From Deltaproteobacteria bacterium (GTDB taxonomy: Bacteria > Desulfobacterota > DSM-4660 > Desulfatiglandales > B25-G16), in the NCBI GenBank assembly GCA_019308645.1, contig JAFDHR010000022.1, positions 1 through 13,732 of the forward strand: DNA of 13,732 nt. The letters are read 5' to 3'. The translations under genes were made by a program, and so were the position numbers. Numbering within the stretch: the first letter of the stretch is position 1; each line of letters begins with the position of its first letter. Below the pieces are notes generated by a model. It was not told the origin of the DNA. It saw only the letters and a list, made by a program, of their open reading frames with translations, and made no database searches. Positions 1-6,621 of the stretch are shown in pieces.

Positions 1-57
1 GTTGACCCGAGAATCCCCTGGCTGTATAATTTCAAATTGGATTTTCGGTTCCGATAG
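1..57 (+). CDS. C-terminal tail of a gene cut by the window edge (possible radical SAM relative)
   Basis: The plus-strand frame starting at base 1 is open for 18 codons and stops at TAG 55-57. The peptide is VDPRIPWLYNFKLDFRFR. Its DPRIP followed by FKL resembles the end of the radical SAM protein encoded convergently at 172-1698, which has DPRLP and then KFKLRFG as its last residues. If real, it is the 3' end of a related gene pointing tail-to-tail at its paralogue. The match is very short, so chance is possible and no function can be assigned from this fragment alone. Confidence 0.35.
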   Translation, partial: VDPRIPWLYNFKLDFRFR

Positions 58-130
58 ATCCATTAGCCAAATGGTCAAATAAATCAGCCCAAAAAAATCG
101 CTGATACAATCGGGTCGGGCAGGCGTGAAA

Positions 131-155
131 GGTGAACCCGGCAACCTGAGTAGAA
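131..155. repeat. Single end of a GTGAAC / CTGAGTAG dispersed repeat
   Basis: The stretch contains GGTGAACC followed by AACCTGAGTAGAATA. It resembles the right-hand ends of the repeat units at 5189-5225 and 5691-5729, which have GGTGAAC-type arms followed by ACCTGAGTAGTTAC. No convincing left-hand partner is visible in 58-130, so this is a lone or decayed end. It lies between the left-edge reading frame and the stop of the radical SAM gene. Confidence 0.4.
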
Positions 156-171
156 TATTTGAGTTCAATCA

Positions 172-1698
172 TCAGCCAAAGCGTAATTTAAATTTTGGTA
201 TCTCTGAAGAAGTAAAAGGAAGCCTTGGATCATAAGGGATTTTTTCTTCCTTTAGATAGATCTGCTCCCAGTATGGATCTAAAAGTTCCGTTAAATGATC
301 GTCAAACTTATACAAACCTTCATGTAGCTTCTCATCATGTAACCACTTCTCCGTTGCTTCATCTTCTGGTTTAGGCTTGTATTTTGTAATTGCCTCCATA
401 GCTATGCTATGATGATCCCTGATTGGGCAAGGGCGAAGCCAATTCCCAGTTTCATCTCCTATTCTTTCATAGGCATACTCATCCTGCCATCTCCTGATTG
501 CCTCAAAGAATGGTTGGTCATAGATTTCATTCAGATTTCCGCCATTTTTGTAAACATCAAAGATATTAACAGGTGAAAATTGATAGTAAGGGCATGGCAT
601 GACCGAACCGTTCCAATCAATGTAAAAGTAACCATCAGTTCTCCCAGCAGCAATACAACCGGAACCTACCGGTCCGCTATTCCAGAAGTCTACGTAGAAT
701 AATTTTTTCTTCCACAGGATTTCCCTTTCTCGGTCTAAAAGCCTGAGTCTCTGTTCAGGGGTAAGCATCAGATCTAAATTATATCCTCTGCCGATGGGCA
801 TATACTGAAATACCCAGGCAAGGGTGATCTTTTGTTTATTAAAAAAGAAATCTATAAACTCATCACTTGTCAGTAGCTCATAATTGTGTCTCATGGGGGT
901 AACTGCAATTCCAAATGGGACGCCAGCCTCCCTCATGTTTTCAAATGCCTTCAGGACCTTTTTAAATACCCCCTTGCCTCTTCTATCGTCTGTCTCCTTT
1001 TCAAACCCTTCAACAGATACCTGGGGGACAATATTACCCAGATCAGCCATCCTTTTTGCCATATCCTTGTCGATGAGTGTGCCATTGGTGTACATCAAAA
1101 ACATATTACCCATATGACGCTCTGCAATATCCAGTACATCCTTTCCCTCGCTCCGGTAAACCGTAGGCTCCCCTCCAACCCATGTCGCGTAGTGGGAACC
1201 CCATAGTTCAGTCTTCTCCGTTATTATCCTGTCTAATATGGAGAAAGGGATAGTCTCTGCTGTGTTAGAATGGGATGATGCATAACATCCCTTACAATGG
1301 AGGTTGCATTTTTTTGTAGGCCCGATAACCAGAAAGCCCGGTGGTTTCCGTCCATATTTTGCCTTGAAATTATCTACAATCTCTTTTGTTTTTCCTGTTG
1401 GAGAAAAGAGCATATGCTGGACAAAAACATTTATACCTTGCTTGATAACATTGTTAGAGTATAACCCCTCTTTTATTCTCTTGAAGGTTGTCTCTGCCAG
1501 ATTGAGCATAATCTGCATTTTTTCCTTTTGAACTATCATTGGTCTTTTATGCTCATTTTCTTTAATAATATAGTCATAGGCTGCATGTTCAGCCCTTTTT
1601 AAGAAAAGATTTTGTACCTTTGGATTATGTGAGAGCAACGTCCCTCCCTGAGTTGCTAATGAAACCATCATTTTATGAAATGTATTTAATGTTTCCAT
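172..1698 (-). CDS. Radical SAM protein with SPASM-like cysteine-rich C-terminal region
   Basis: This 508-aa protein belongs to the radical SAM superfamily. CNLHCKGC at residues 131-138 gives the CxxxCxxC motif for the SAM-binding 4Fe-4S cluster, and GGEP at 175-178 fits the SAM-binding loop. Further cysteines at 348, 369 (in MPCPYY) and 424 (in RPCPIRD) fit a SPASM-type auxiliary cluster region, common in enzymes that modify peptides or proteins. Residues 1-120 are a helical extension unlike the minimal fold. The start is supported by AGGAGGT about 10 bases upstream of the ATG. It lies 42 bp after the NifX-like gene and probably shares its sigma-54 promoter. The substrate cannot be told from sequence. 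Confidence 0.9.
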   Translation of the reverse strand: METLNTFHKMMVSLATQGGTLLSHNPKVQNLFLKRAEHAAYDYIIKENEHKRPMIVQKEKMQIMLNLAETTFKRIKEGLYSNNVIKQGINVFVQHMLFSPTGKTKEIVDNFKAKYGRKPPGFLVIGPTKKCNLHCKGCYASSHSNTAETIPFSILDRIITEKTELWGSHYATWVGGEPTVYRSEGKDVLDIAERHMGNMFLMYTNGTLIDKDMAKRMADLGNIVPQVSVEGFEKETDDRRGKGVFKKVLKAFENMREAGVPFGIAVTPMRHNYELLTSDEFIDFFFNKQKITLAWVFQYMPIGRGYNLDLMLTPEQRLRLLDREREILWKKKLFYVDFWNSGPVGSGCIAAGRTDGYFYIDWNGSVMPCPYYQFSPVNIFDVYKNGGNLNEIYDQPFFEAIRRWQDEYAYERIGDETGNWLRPCPIRDHHSIAMEAITKYKPKPEDEATEKWLHDEKLHEGLYKFDDHLTELLDPYWEQIYLKEEKIPYDPRLPFTSSEIPKFKLRFG

Positions 1699-1740
1699 AT
1701 TTCAATTACCTCCTTTCTTCAAAGGTTAAAAACAGTTTTT

Positions 1741-2037
1741 TTAGTCTCTCAACATCTTTTCAATAATCTCACTGGCCTTTCCCTTTCTATTATCTTCCAC
1801 ATTGACTCCTTTGTTAATCAGCCATTCTTTGTAATACCGACTTATTCCACCGCAGATGATTTTGTCTACGCCGAGATCAAGCAAGCGGTGCGCCATCTCC
1901 AGCGGACCTTGTCCACCCAGGTCCCACTTGGCTTCCTGATACACAGATCCATTCCTGACCTCCACCAGCAGGACCTGGGAAGAAGAGCCGAAATGAGGAG
2001 CTACCCTGTCTTTGAATAAGGGAATTGCAATTTTCAT
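1741..2037 (-). CDS. Dinitrogenase iron-molybdenum cofactor-type (NifX/NifB C-terminal-like) protein
   Basis: This 98-aa single-domain protein starts MKIAIPLFKDRVAPHFG, has VLLVEV, and then GVDKIICGGIS and NKGVNV. This is the pattern of the small NifX/NafY/NifB-C family, an RNase H-like fold that in known members carries Fe-S or FeMo-type clusters. A single cysteine lies in the CGG turn. No nif genes are near, so a nitrogenase role is not implied. Small family members occur in other metal-cluster systems, such as the orange-protein complex of sulfate reducers. AAGGTG lies about 4 bases before the ATG. The sigma-54 promoter lies immediately upstream and the radical SAM gene follows, so it may carry or sense a cluster linked to that enzyme. 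That link is inferred. Confidence 0.88.
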   Translation of the reverse strand: MKIAIPLFKDRVAPHFGSSSQVLLVEVRNGSVYQEAKWDLGGQGPLEMAHRLLDLGVDKIICGGISRYYKEWLINKGVNVEDNRKGKASEIIEKMLRD

Positions 2038-2063
2038 CTACACCTTCTTGCCCTATAAATTAA

Positions 2064-2079
2064 AGCAATTCATATGCCA
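2064..2079 (-). promoter_or_regulatory. Sigma-54 (-24/-12) promoter of the NifX-like/radical SAM operon
   Basis: The minus strand reads TGGCATATGAATTGCT. GG and GC have the invariant sigma-54 spacing (ten bases between them), and the fit to TGGCACG-N4-TTGCW is nearly complete. Transcription would begin about 15 bases before the NifX-like ATG at 2037, just leaving room for its AAGGTG ribosome site. The neighbouring upstream gene encodes a sigma-54 activator, which strongly supports the call. Confidence 0.8.
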
Positions 2080-2174
2080 CTAATAAAAAGACTGGGATAC
2101 AATAAATTGATAAATAAAATTAAGTGCTTAGCTAAAAAGGGATGAAATGGGGTAGGAGTCCTTGGGGTGGAAAA

Positions 2175-2205
2175 TGTTTCAGGAATGCAACTGTTTCATG
2201 AAATG
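2175..2205. promoter_or_regulatory. Probable enhancer (upstream activating site) for the sigma-54 activator
   Basis: Two copies of a TGTTTCA(T)GAATG-like sequence start at 2175 and 2192, 17 bp apart. The second contains the perfect 10-bp palindrome TTTCATGAAA (2194-2203). They lie about 95-125 bp upstream of the -24 element, the distance typical for activator sites that act by DNA looping, and just beyond the 3' end of the activator gene. Binding by that activator is inferred. Confidence 0.55.
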
Positions 2206-2218
2206 TTTTATCCTGGCG

Positions 2219-3592
2219 TTAAGATAGCCCATATTTCTTGATCTTTCGCCATAGAGTGCTACGGTTGATACCCAGTTCACGGGCTGCTGCCAGTCGATTA
2301 CCTCCATGTTTATTTAAAATCTGGCGAATTTTTTCCGCCTCCTCATTAGCCAAGGTTGCCGAGATGGACGAGGGACGATTCTGGGTCTTGAACCAGTCTC
2401 TCACATCCATGGGAAGATGCTCCATTCCTATATAGCCATCTTTACAGAGGATGAATGCGTATTCAATTATGTTTTCCAGTTCACGGATATTGCCCGGGAA
2501 AGGGTATTCCATAAAATGGGAGATGACTTCATGGGTAACACCAGGTATTGACCTTGCCTTCAAAAGATTAAATTTACGTATAAAGTGATCTACCAGAAGA
2601 GGCATATCCCCCCCTCTTTCTCTTAGAGGCGGTAGGCTGATCTTGACAACATTGATTCGATAATAAAGGTCCTCCCGGAATGTCCCCTCCTTTATCATGG
2701 TTTTTAGGTCACGGTTTGTGGAAGCTACAATCCTGCAGTCGGTCTTTATAGATTTTGTATCTCCAAGCGCTGTGAATTCTCCCTCCTCAAGAACTCGTAG
2801 CAGGTCCTTCTGAAAGGGGATGGAGGTGTTACAGATCTCATCCAGAAACAGGGTTCCCTTGTCTGCCAGGAGAAAGCGGCCCGGTTTATCTTTTCCGGCT
2901 CCTGTGAAGGCGCCTTTTTTGTATCCAAAGATTTCTGATTCAAGCAGGCTATCAGGAAGGGCCCCACAGTTGATGGCAATAAATGGCCCTTTTTGCCGCG
3001 AACTGAGGTAATGGATTGCGCGGGCAAATAATTCCTTGCCTGATCCGGTAGGGCCTTCAATCAGGACGGCGCTGTCGCTTTCTGCAATATCAGGCAAAAA
3101 TGCGAGAATCTCCCGCATCTTGGGATCTTTTCCGATAATATCCGCATGACCAAAAGTCCGGGTAATCTGTCTTCTCAATTTTTCCAGCTCTGAGAGATCC
3201 CGAAAGATTCCAAAGAGCCCAATGATGTTATTCTCTCCATCCCTTAAAAAAGAGGTGCTGACACTAATTGGTATCTGCTCTCCTGCCCTGTTAATGATAA
3301 AGGCTGGTATGTCTTGTTGTGGTACCCCATTGGCAAGGCTTTGATCCATAACACACCTGCTTGCACAAATATTGGTGCGAAAGATATCAAAGCAATGCTG
3401 ACCAATTGCCTCCTGCCGTTTAAAACCGGTTATGGTCTCGGCAGCATGATTGAATGAATTGATTTTCTTTTTTAGGTCAATGGTGAAAATACATTCGCTG
3501 AGGTTCTCCAAAAGGACAAAACAGTGGTAGGGAAGACCAAGCATGAGTTCACCCTGCACTTCTTTGTGGGATGAAGATGATGGTGTGTTCAT
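2219..3592 (-). CDS. Sigma-54-dependent activator with PAS sensor and Fis-type DNA-binding domain
   Basis: This 457-aa regulator has a PAS domain at about 25-135, an AAA+ sigma-54 interaction domain at about 150-385 and a Fis-type helix-turn-helix at about 430-452. Visible motifs are Walker A GPTGSGKE (180-187), the sigma-54-contacting GAFTGA loop (227-232), Walker B GTLFLDE (246-252) and the closing helix-turn-helix NRLAAARELGINRSTLWRKI. There is no receiver domain, so sensing probably goes through PAS. That domain carries C67, C76 and C80 in a C-x8-C-x3-C arrangement, which could bind a cluster or sense redox state. An AAGGT ribosome site precedes the ATG. A matching sigma-54 promoter and enhancer lie downstream, so the NifX-like/radical SAM pair is the likely target. 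Confidence 0.95.
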   Translation of the reverse strand: MNTPSSSSHKEVQGELMLGLPYHCFVLLENLSECIFTIDLKKKINSFNHAAETITGFKRQEAIGQHCFDIFRTNICASRCVMDQSLANGVPQQDIPAFIINRAGEQIPISVSTSFLRDGENNIIGLFGIFRDLSELEKLRRQITRTFGHADIIGKDPKMREILAFLPDIAESDSAVLIEGPTGSGKELFARAIHYLSSRQKGPFIAINCGALPDSLLESEIFGYKKGAFTGAGKDKPGRFLLADKGTLFLDEICNTSIPFQKDLLRVLEEGEFTALGDTKSIKTDCRIVASTNRDLKTMIKEGTFREDLYYRINVVKISLPPLRERGGDMPLLVDHFIRKFNLLKARSIPGVTHEVISHFMEYPFPGNIRELENIIEYAFILCKDGYIGMEHLPMDVRDWFKTQNRPSSISATLANEEAEKIRQILNKHGGNRLAAARELGINRSTLWRKIKKYGLS

Positions 3593-3666
3593 ATGCGACC
3601 TTAATTGATTGAAAACGCTCTCTATTTTAGATTACAATACAATTATAGAGCAGGCAAGTAAAGAAT

Positions 3667-3870
3667 CCACACCCAGAGGGGATTTGTGATGCCTGTTATT
3701 TCAGTGTTTTTGGAATAATGGAGTAATGCTAAAAACGAAACAGAAAAACATCATAATGTTCTGTTTTTATTCCAATACTCCCCCGCTGACAGCGGGATCT
3801 TCGACAGTTCTCCAATACTCCCTTGTTTTATTTCAGGGCATAGCCAAAGAATTCTGACCACGCCCAGAGG
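3667..3870. repeat. Short direct repeats in the 335-bp spacer 3593-3927
   Basis: CCACACCCAGAGG (3667-3679) recurs as CCACGCCCAGAGG (3858-3870), 191 bp apart, each shortly after AAAGAAT. Between them the 12-mer TCCAATACTCCC occurs at 3771-3782 and again at 3811-3822, and CCCGCTGACAGCGGG (3782-3796) is a short perfect hairpin. The second outer copy sits in a further hairpin, ACCACG/CGTGGT (3857-3862 and 3869-3874). The interior may be an inserted or expanded repeat block. No open reading frame of note lies in this spacer. Confidence 0.45.
3738..3766 (-). terminator. Possible rho-independent terminator downstream of the NAD synthetase-like gene
   Basis: On the minus strand, AAACAGAACAT can pair with ATG(TTT)TTCTGTTT, forming an 11-bp stem with a small bulge and a four-to-five base loop, followed by CGTTTTT. 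It lies about 160 bp after the stop of the minus-strand gene at 3928. On the plus strand it is also followed by T residues, so it could act in both directions. The stem is AT-rich, so the call is tentative. Confidence 0.35.
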
Positions 3871-3927
3871 ACGTGGTTTTCCAAGATGCAATAAAAGCAC
3901 TGGGAGTAGGTATTAAGAGGCTTCAAT

Positions 3928-4902
3928 TTAAAAATTCGTATCTTCTCGGCTTTCCGACTGCCTTTTTTGATCATTCAATGTCGCCAACTGTCTTATAAAT
4001 CGAACATATTTGATATCATAAGGGTTTTTTCTCATGAAGGGAGCTTTCTTCCTCGATTTGCAAGCATGGGCATTTATGGCTTTGGTAATTTCAACATCTG
4101 AGTAACCAAGTTGTAGCCCTACCAGGACCAGATCAACCAGTTCATATGGGCCAATAATTTCCTCATCATGAATGCCCCCGAAACCCGGCGAGGGTCTCTG
4201 ATGCATTACGTTCTCAGGAAGGCCCATGAACTGAGCTACGCGCACTACCTGTGACTTATACAGGGCGGATAGAGGAGCATAGTCACCCATTTGGGGATCA
4301 TCAACGCCCTGTTCCACAAAATAGCCCAGGGATGATTCTGTCAGGTTGCTACAGATAACAATCATAAGCCCATGGCGGCTGGCATATTCCTTGAGTCTGG
4401 CGATCCGTAAGCGATGCAAAAGGATTAAAAGCTGGTAATGGGTAAGCACATACTCAGGAGCTGCACCAGAAATGACAGCTAATATTATCCATTTCCTGAC
4501 TCTTGTCGGCATCCATCTGAGTACCAGCTTCATCAAAAACTCCGTAAGCCAACGCGGTGGCATTCCGAGATCCTTTTCCATATCAATAGCCTCGCTGGTA
4601 ATATCAGTTTGCATAAGATCAGTGCCGAGAGACCTGTACATTTCAGTATTGTAGAGTTCCCCTTTAATCCTTGAATCATTCATCTGGAGACCAACCATTT
4701 TCCATTTATCTCTTTTTTCCATAGCCTTAATACAAAGTGACGTTGTAACCAGACTGTCTATGCCACCACTTGCCCCTAAGACGATCCCTCTATATCCTTT
4801 GTGGTCTATTTTTGTTGCAAGGTTTTGGGCTGACCTCTTAATAAAGAGATCAATTGGGAATTCTAAAAGCTTTTTCTCTAAAATCTCTAATAAATTAACC
4901 AT
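3928..4902 (-). CDS. NAD synthetase-like (NadE family) PP-loop ATPase, divergent
   Basis: This 324-aa protein has the N-type ATP-pyrophosphatase loop SGGIDS (residues 45-50), the NadE-like CSNLTESSLGYF (184-195), then LSALYKSQVVRVAQFMGLPE, and PSPGFGGIHDEE (237-248) in the place of the NadE PxADLxxxxxDE segment. NadE makes NAD+ from deamido-NAD+ with ATP and ammonia. There is no glutaminase domain, so it would be the ammonia-dependent form. Unusual points are a hydrophobic insert at about 119-165 and VDDPQMGDYAPL where GDGGxDIxPL is usual. A longer frame begins at 4950, but its 16 extra residues (MTCIFGHIIIYIKSKN) lack family character. Neither start has a strong ribosome site. It could instead amidate another substrate. 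Confidence 0.8.
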   Translation of the reverse strand: MVNLLEILEKKLLEFPIDLFIKRSAQNLATKIDHKGYRGIVLGASGGIDSLVTTSLCIKAMEKRDKWKMVGLQMNDSRIKGELYNTEMYRSLGTDLMQTDITSEAIDMEKDLGMPPRWLTEFLMKLVLRWMPTRVRKWIILAVISGAAPEYVLTHYQLLILLHRLRIARLKEYASRHGLMIVICSNLTESSLGYFVEQGVDDPQMGDYAPLSALYKSQVVRVAQFMGLPENVMHQRPSPGFGGIHDEEIIGPYELVDLVLVGLQLGYSDVEITKAINAHACKSRKKAPFMRKNPYDIKYVRFIRQLATLNDQKRQSESREDTNF

Positions 4903-5044
4903 GTTTTTACTCTTGATATAAATAATGATATGTCCAAAGATACATGTCAAGACTCTTAAGGATGAAATATCAGATCTCTAAAATGTTAGCTAATTTTGGG
5001 GTAATATTTTGGACAAAAGAGTGCGTTTCTAACTCAAGCTTTGC

Positions 5045-5225
5045 GTTCAAGGTTCAAGGTTCACCGTTGACATCCATGCAATACAGCATGGCTTGTGAAA
5101 AGAATCGGATGAATTCCTCAGCTATCTTCAAATTGAAACCAGATACTTTAGATTGATGATTCGACAGTATTTTATCTCTCTAACGTTAAACTGTGAACCT
5201 TGGAACTTTGAACCTGAATAGTAAC
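5045..5225. repeat. Inverted-repeat unit 1 (GTTCAAGGTTCAC arms)
   Basis: The left arm at 5045-5068 (GTTCAAGGTTCAAGGTTCAC and four more bases) is complementary to the right arm at 5189-5213 apart from about two mismatches and one gap. The right arm runs on into CTGAATAGTAAC, a variant of the end shared with other units. The left arm is preceded by a weakly matching CTAACTCAAG. A perfect small palindrome CCATGC/GCATGG (5073-5078 and 5085-5090) lies just inside. The interior shows no gene. Confidence 0.6.
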
Positions 5226-5258
5226 GAATAAAGAAGCAATCTATTATTGTAACTGTTC

Positions 5259-5405
5259 ATGGTTTACCGTTATCCGTTGCCAGAAAGGGGAAATAATCCT
5301 ATGGAGTAACCCATTACTTTCCCTGTTAATGGGTTATGCCTATTTAAGCGGTTCATTGCCACTATTGGCTTATCGGTGAACGGAAAACTGCCAACGGTGA
5401 ACCCT
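5259..5405. repeat. Inverted-repeat unit 2 with a perfect central hairpin
   Basis: GGTTTACCGTTATCCGTTGCC near 5259-5280 (given only to show the arm) is loosely complementary to GCCAACGGTGAACCC at 5390-5404. Between them TAACCCATTA (5307-5316) and TAATGGGTTA (5327-5336) form a perfect 10-bp stem with a 10-base loop. The outer pairing is weak, the central hairpin is unambiguous. The loop is not followed by a T-run, so it is not an obvious terminator. Confidence 0.45.
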
Positions 5406-5487
5406 TACCTATTATTTATGTGAAATGTATTGATTATGTCTGAGATAACACATTTTGCTTTCTTAATTATCTTAGATTAGGTAAATA

Positions 5488-5729
5488 AACAGTAGCTCAG
5501 GTTGTAAGGTTCAGGGTTCACGGTTAGGCGTATTTATTGCTGCATAGGGCTCGCTCCGCCCGCCTCGCCTGAACGAGAGCGATGGCGGGCAGGTCTGGTC
5601 TCCCGTGCAAGATATCCTAGAGTTTCACAAGAAACGAATGAACACCGCATTCGTCACGGAATCGAACCTCTCTTTCGTCTGGGTAACCCCTGAACGGTGA
5701 ACTTCAGAACTTTGAACCTGAGTAGTTAC
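5488..5729. repeat. Inverted-repeat unit 3, about 240 bp, with two internal hairpins
   Basis: The left end, with AGTAGCTCAGGTT and GTTCACGGTTA (5491-5526), is complementary to the right end, with GAACGGTGAAC and AACCTGAGTAGTTAC (5692-5729), at roughly 70% over about 35 bases. Inside are a GC-rich hairpin GCCCGCC/GGCGGGC (5558-5564 and 5584-5590), continued by TCGC/GCGA, and a second perfect hairpin ACGAATG/CATTCGT (5634-5640 and 5648-5654). The size, terminal inverted repeats and lack of a gene fit a non-autonomous mobile element. It ends immediately before the nucleotidyltransferase gene, so it may have replaced or displaced that promoter. Confidence 0.6.
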
Positions 5730-5763
5730 CTTGAATGCTTTTTTAAAGGAGGATATAGAAACA

Positions 5764-6588
5764 ATGATGACAGAAGTACAGGCTGCTTCTATTATATTTG
5801 CTGCTGGCTATGGAAGTAGAATGAAGGGTTTTTCCGGTAACAAAACATTGCTTCCATTAATACCTGGATCAGATCCCTTTGAAGGGGAATACCCTATCAT
5901 TTTTGAAATTGTGGGAAATCTTCCAAAGGGGCCAAAGACTTTGGTAATACACCACAAAAAAGAAGAAATTATAAAGGCAACTCATGATCTTGGTGTTTTT
6001 TACTGCGATCAACCCATCCCCAATGGAACAGGGGGCGCTCTTATTGCGGCACAGGAATTTTTGGAGCAGACAGATCAAGAATATTGTATTATCACTATGG
6101 GAGATGTTCCGTTTGTAGCGGAGGCTACATATTATTCCCTGATACGCCATCTTAAAGATCAAGATTTTATTGTTTTGGGCTTTACACCAAAGGATAGAGC
6201 TCAATATGGTATTGTAGAGATAGAAAATGAAAAGGTTCAAAGGATAACTGAGTGGAAATATTGGAAGGCCTATCCATTGGAGATGCAACGCCGTTTTGAG
6301 GTTTTTAACTCGGGCATATACGCAGCCAGGAGATCGGTCTTGCTTACCTACCTGGAGAAATTAAAGAAGAGACCTCATCGGGTAGAAAAAGAAAGGGATG
6401 GTAAAATGATGGTTGTTGAGGAGTATTTTATTACTGATTTGGTTGAGTTGATGAGCGATGATGGGTGTAAGGTTGGCTATAGCCTCGTTGACGAAGAGCA
6501 AGAGGTTATGGGTATAGATACGCGTGATGATTTGGTTTTAGCCCAGGCTCTCTTTGCAAAAAGGAATATACACACAAAAAGGTTTTGA
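5764..6588 (+). CDS. GlmU-like nucleotidyltransferase (sugar-phosphate NTP transferase domain)
   Basis: This 274-aa protein is a single nucleotidyltransferase domain. AAGYGSRMKG at 13-22 is the nucleotide-binding signature, followed by the conserved lysine of NKTLLPL, then NGTGGA (87-92), which matches the uridine-contacting loop of GlmU, and the metal-binding aspartate of MGDVP (112-116). The closing EVMGIDTRDDL also matches GlmU. The left-handed helix acetyltransferase half of GlmU is absent, so it probably only forms a nucleotide sugar, perhaps UDP-N-acetylhexosamine. The start chosen has AAGGAGG 11 bases upstream. A TTG 33 bases earlier is in frame, but that ribosome site lies inside it. 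The gene stands alone between repeat units. Confidence 0.85.
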   Translation: MMTEVQAASIIFAAGYGSRMKGFSGNKTLLPLIPGSDPFEGEYPIIFEIVGNLPKGPKTLVIHHKKEEIIKATHDLGVFYCDQPIPNGTGGALIAAQEFLEQTDQEYCIITMGDVPFVAEATYYSLIRHLKDQDFIVLGFTPKDRAQYGIVEIENEKVQRITEWKYWKAYPLEMQRRFEVFNSGIYAARRSVLLTYLEKLKKRPHRVEKERDGKMMVVEEYFITDLVELMSDDGCKVGYSLVDEEQEVMGIDTRDDLVLAQALFAKRNIHTKRF

Positions 6589-6621
6589 TTGGGAAAGCAG
6601 GAAATGATAACTTTATAAAGC

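Larger units (their letters stand above)
4951..5730. other. 780-bp gene-free spacer filled with inverted repeats
   Basis: No convincing gene is present. The sequence is dominated by degenerate copies of GTTCACCGTT (5059-5068) and its complement AACGGTGAAC (5393-5402, 5693-5702), with related forms at 5260-5270 and 5516-5526. These pair into successive inverted-repeat units, described in the separate repeat entries. Promoters for the flanking genes must lie here, but none stands out. Confidence 0.6.

Noticed and set aside
884..1206. Plus-strand open frames inside the radical SAM gene
   Set aside because: They are antisense shadows of a clearly conserved minus-strand protein.
2746..3060. 104-codon minus-strand frame overlapping the activator
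   Set aside because: It is a different reading frame of the same strand across the AAA+ domain, with no start signal.
3857..3878. Hairpin ACCACG/CGTGGT followed by TTTT as a plus-strand terminator
   Set aside because: The stem is short with a 6-base core and a loose loop, the T-run is only four bases, and no plus-strand gene ends nearby.
4944..5156. 70-codon plus-strand open frame running over the start of the NAD synthetase-like gene
   Set aside because: It has no ribosome site and no family pattern, and half of it is inverted-repeat sequence.
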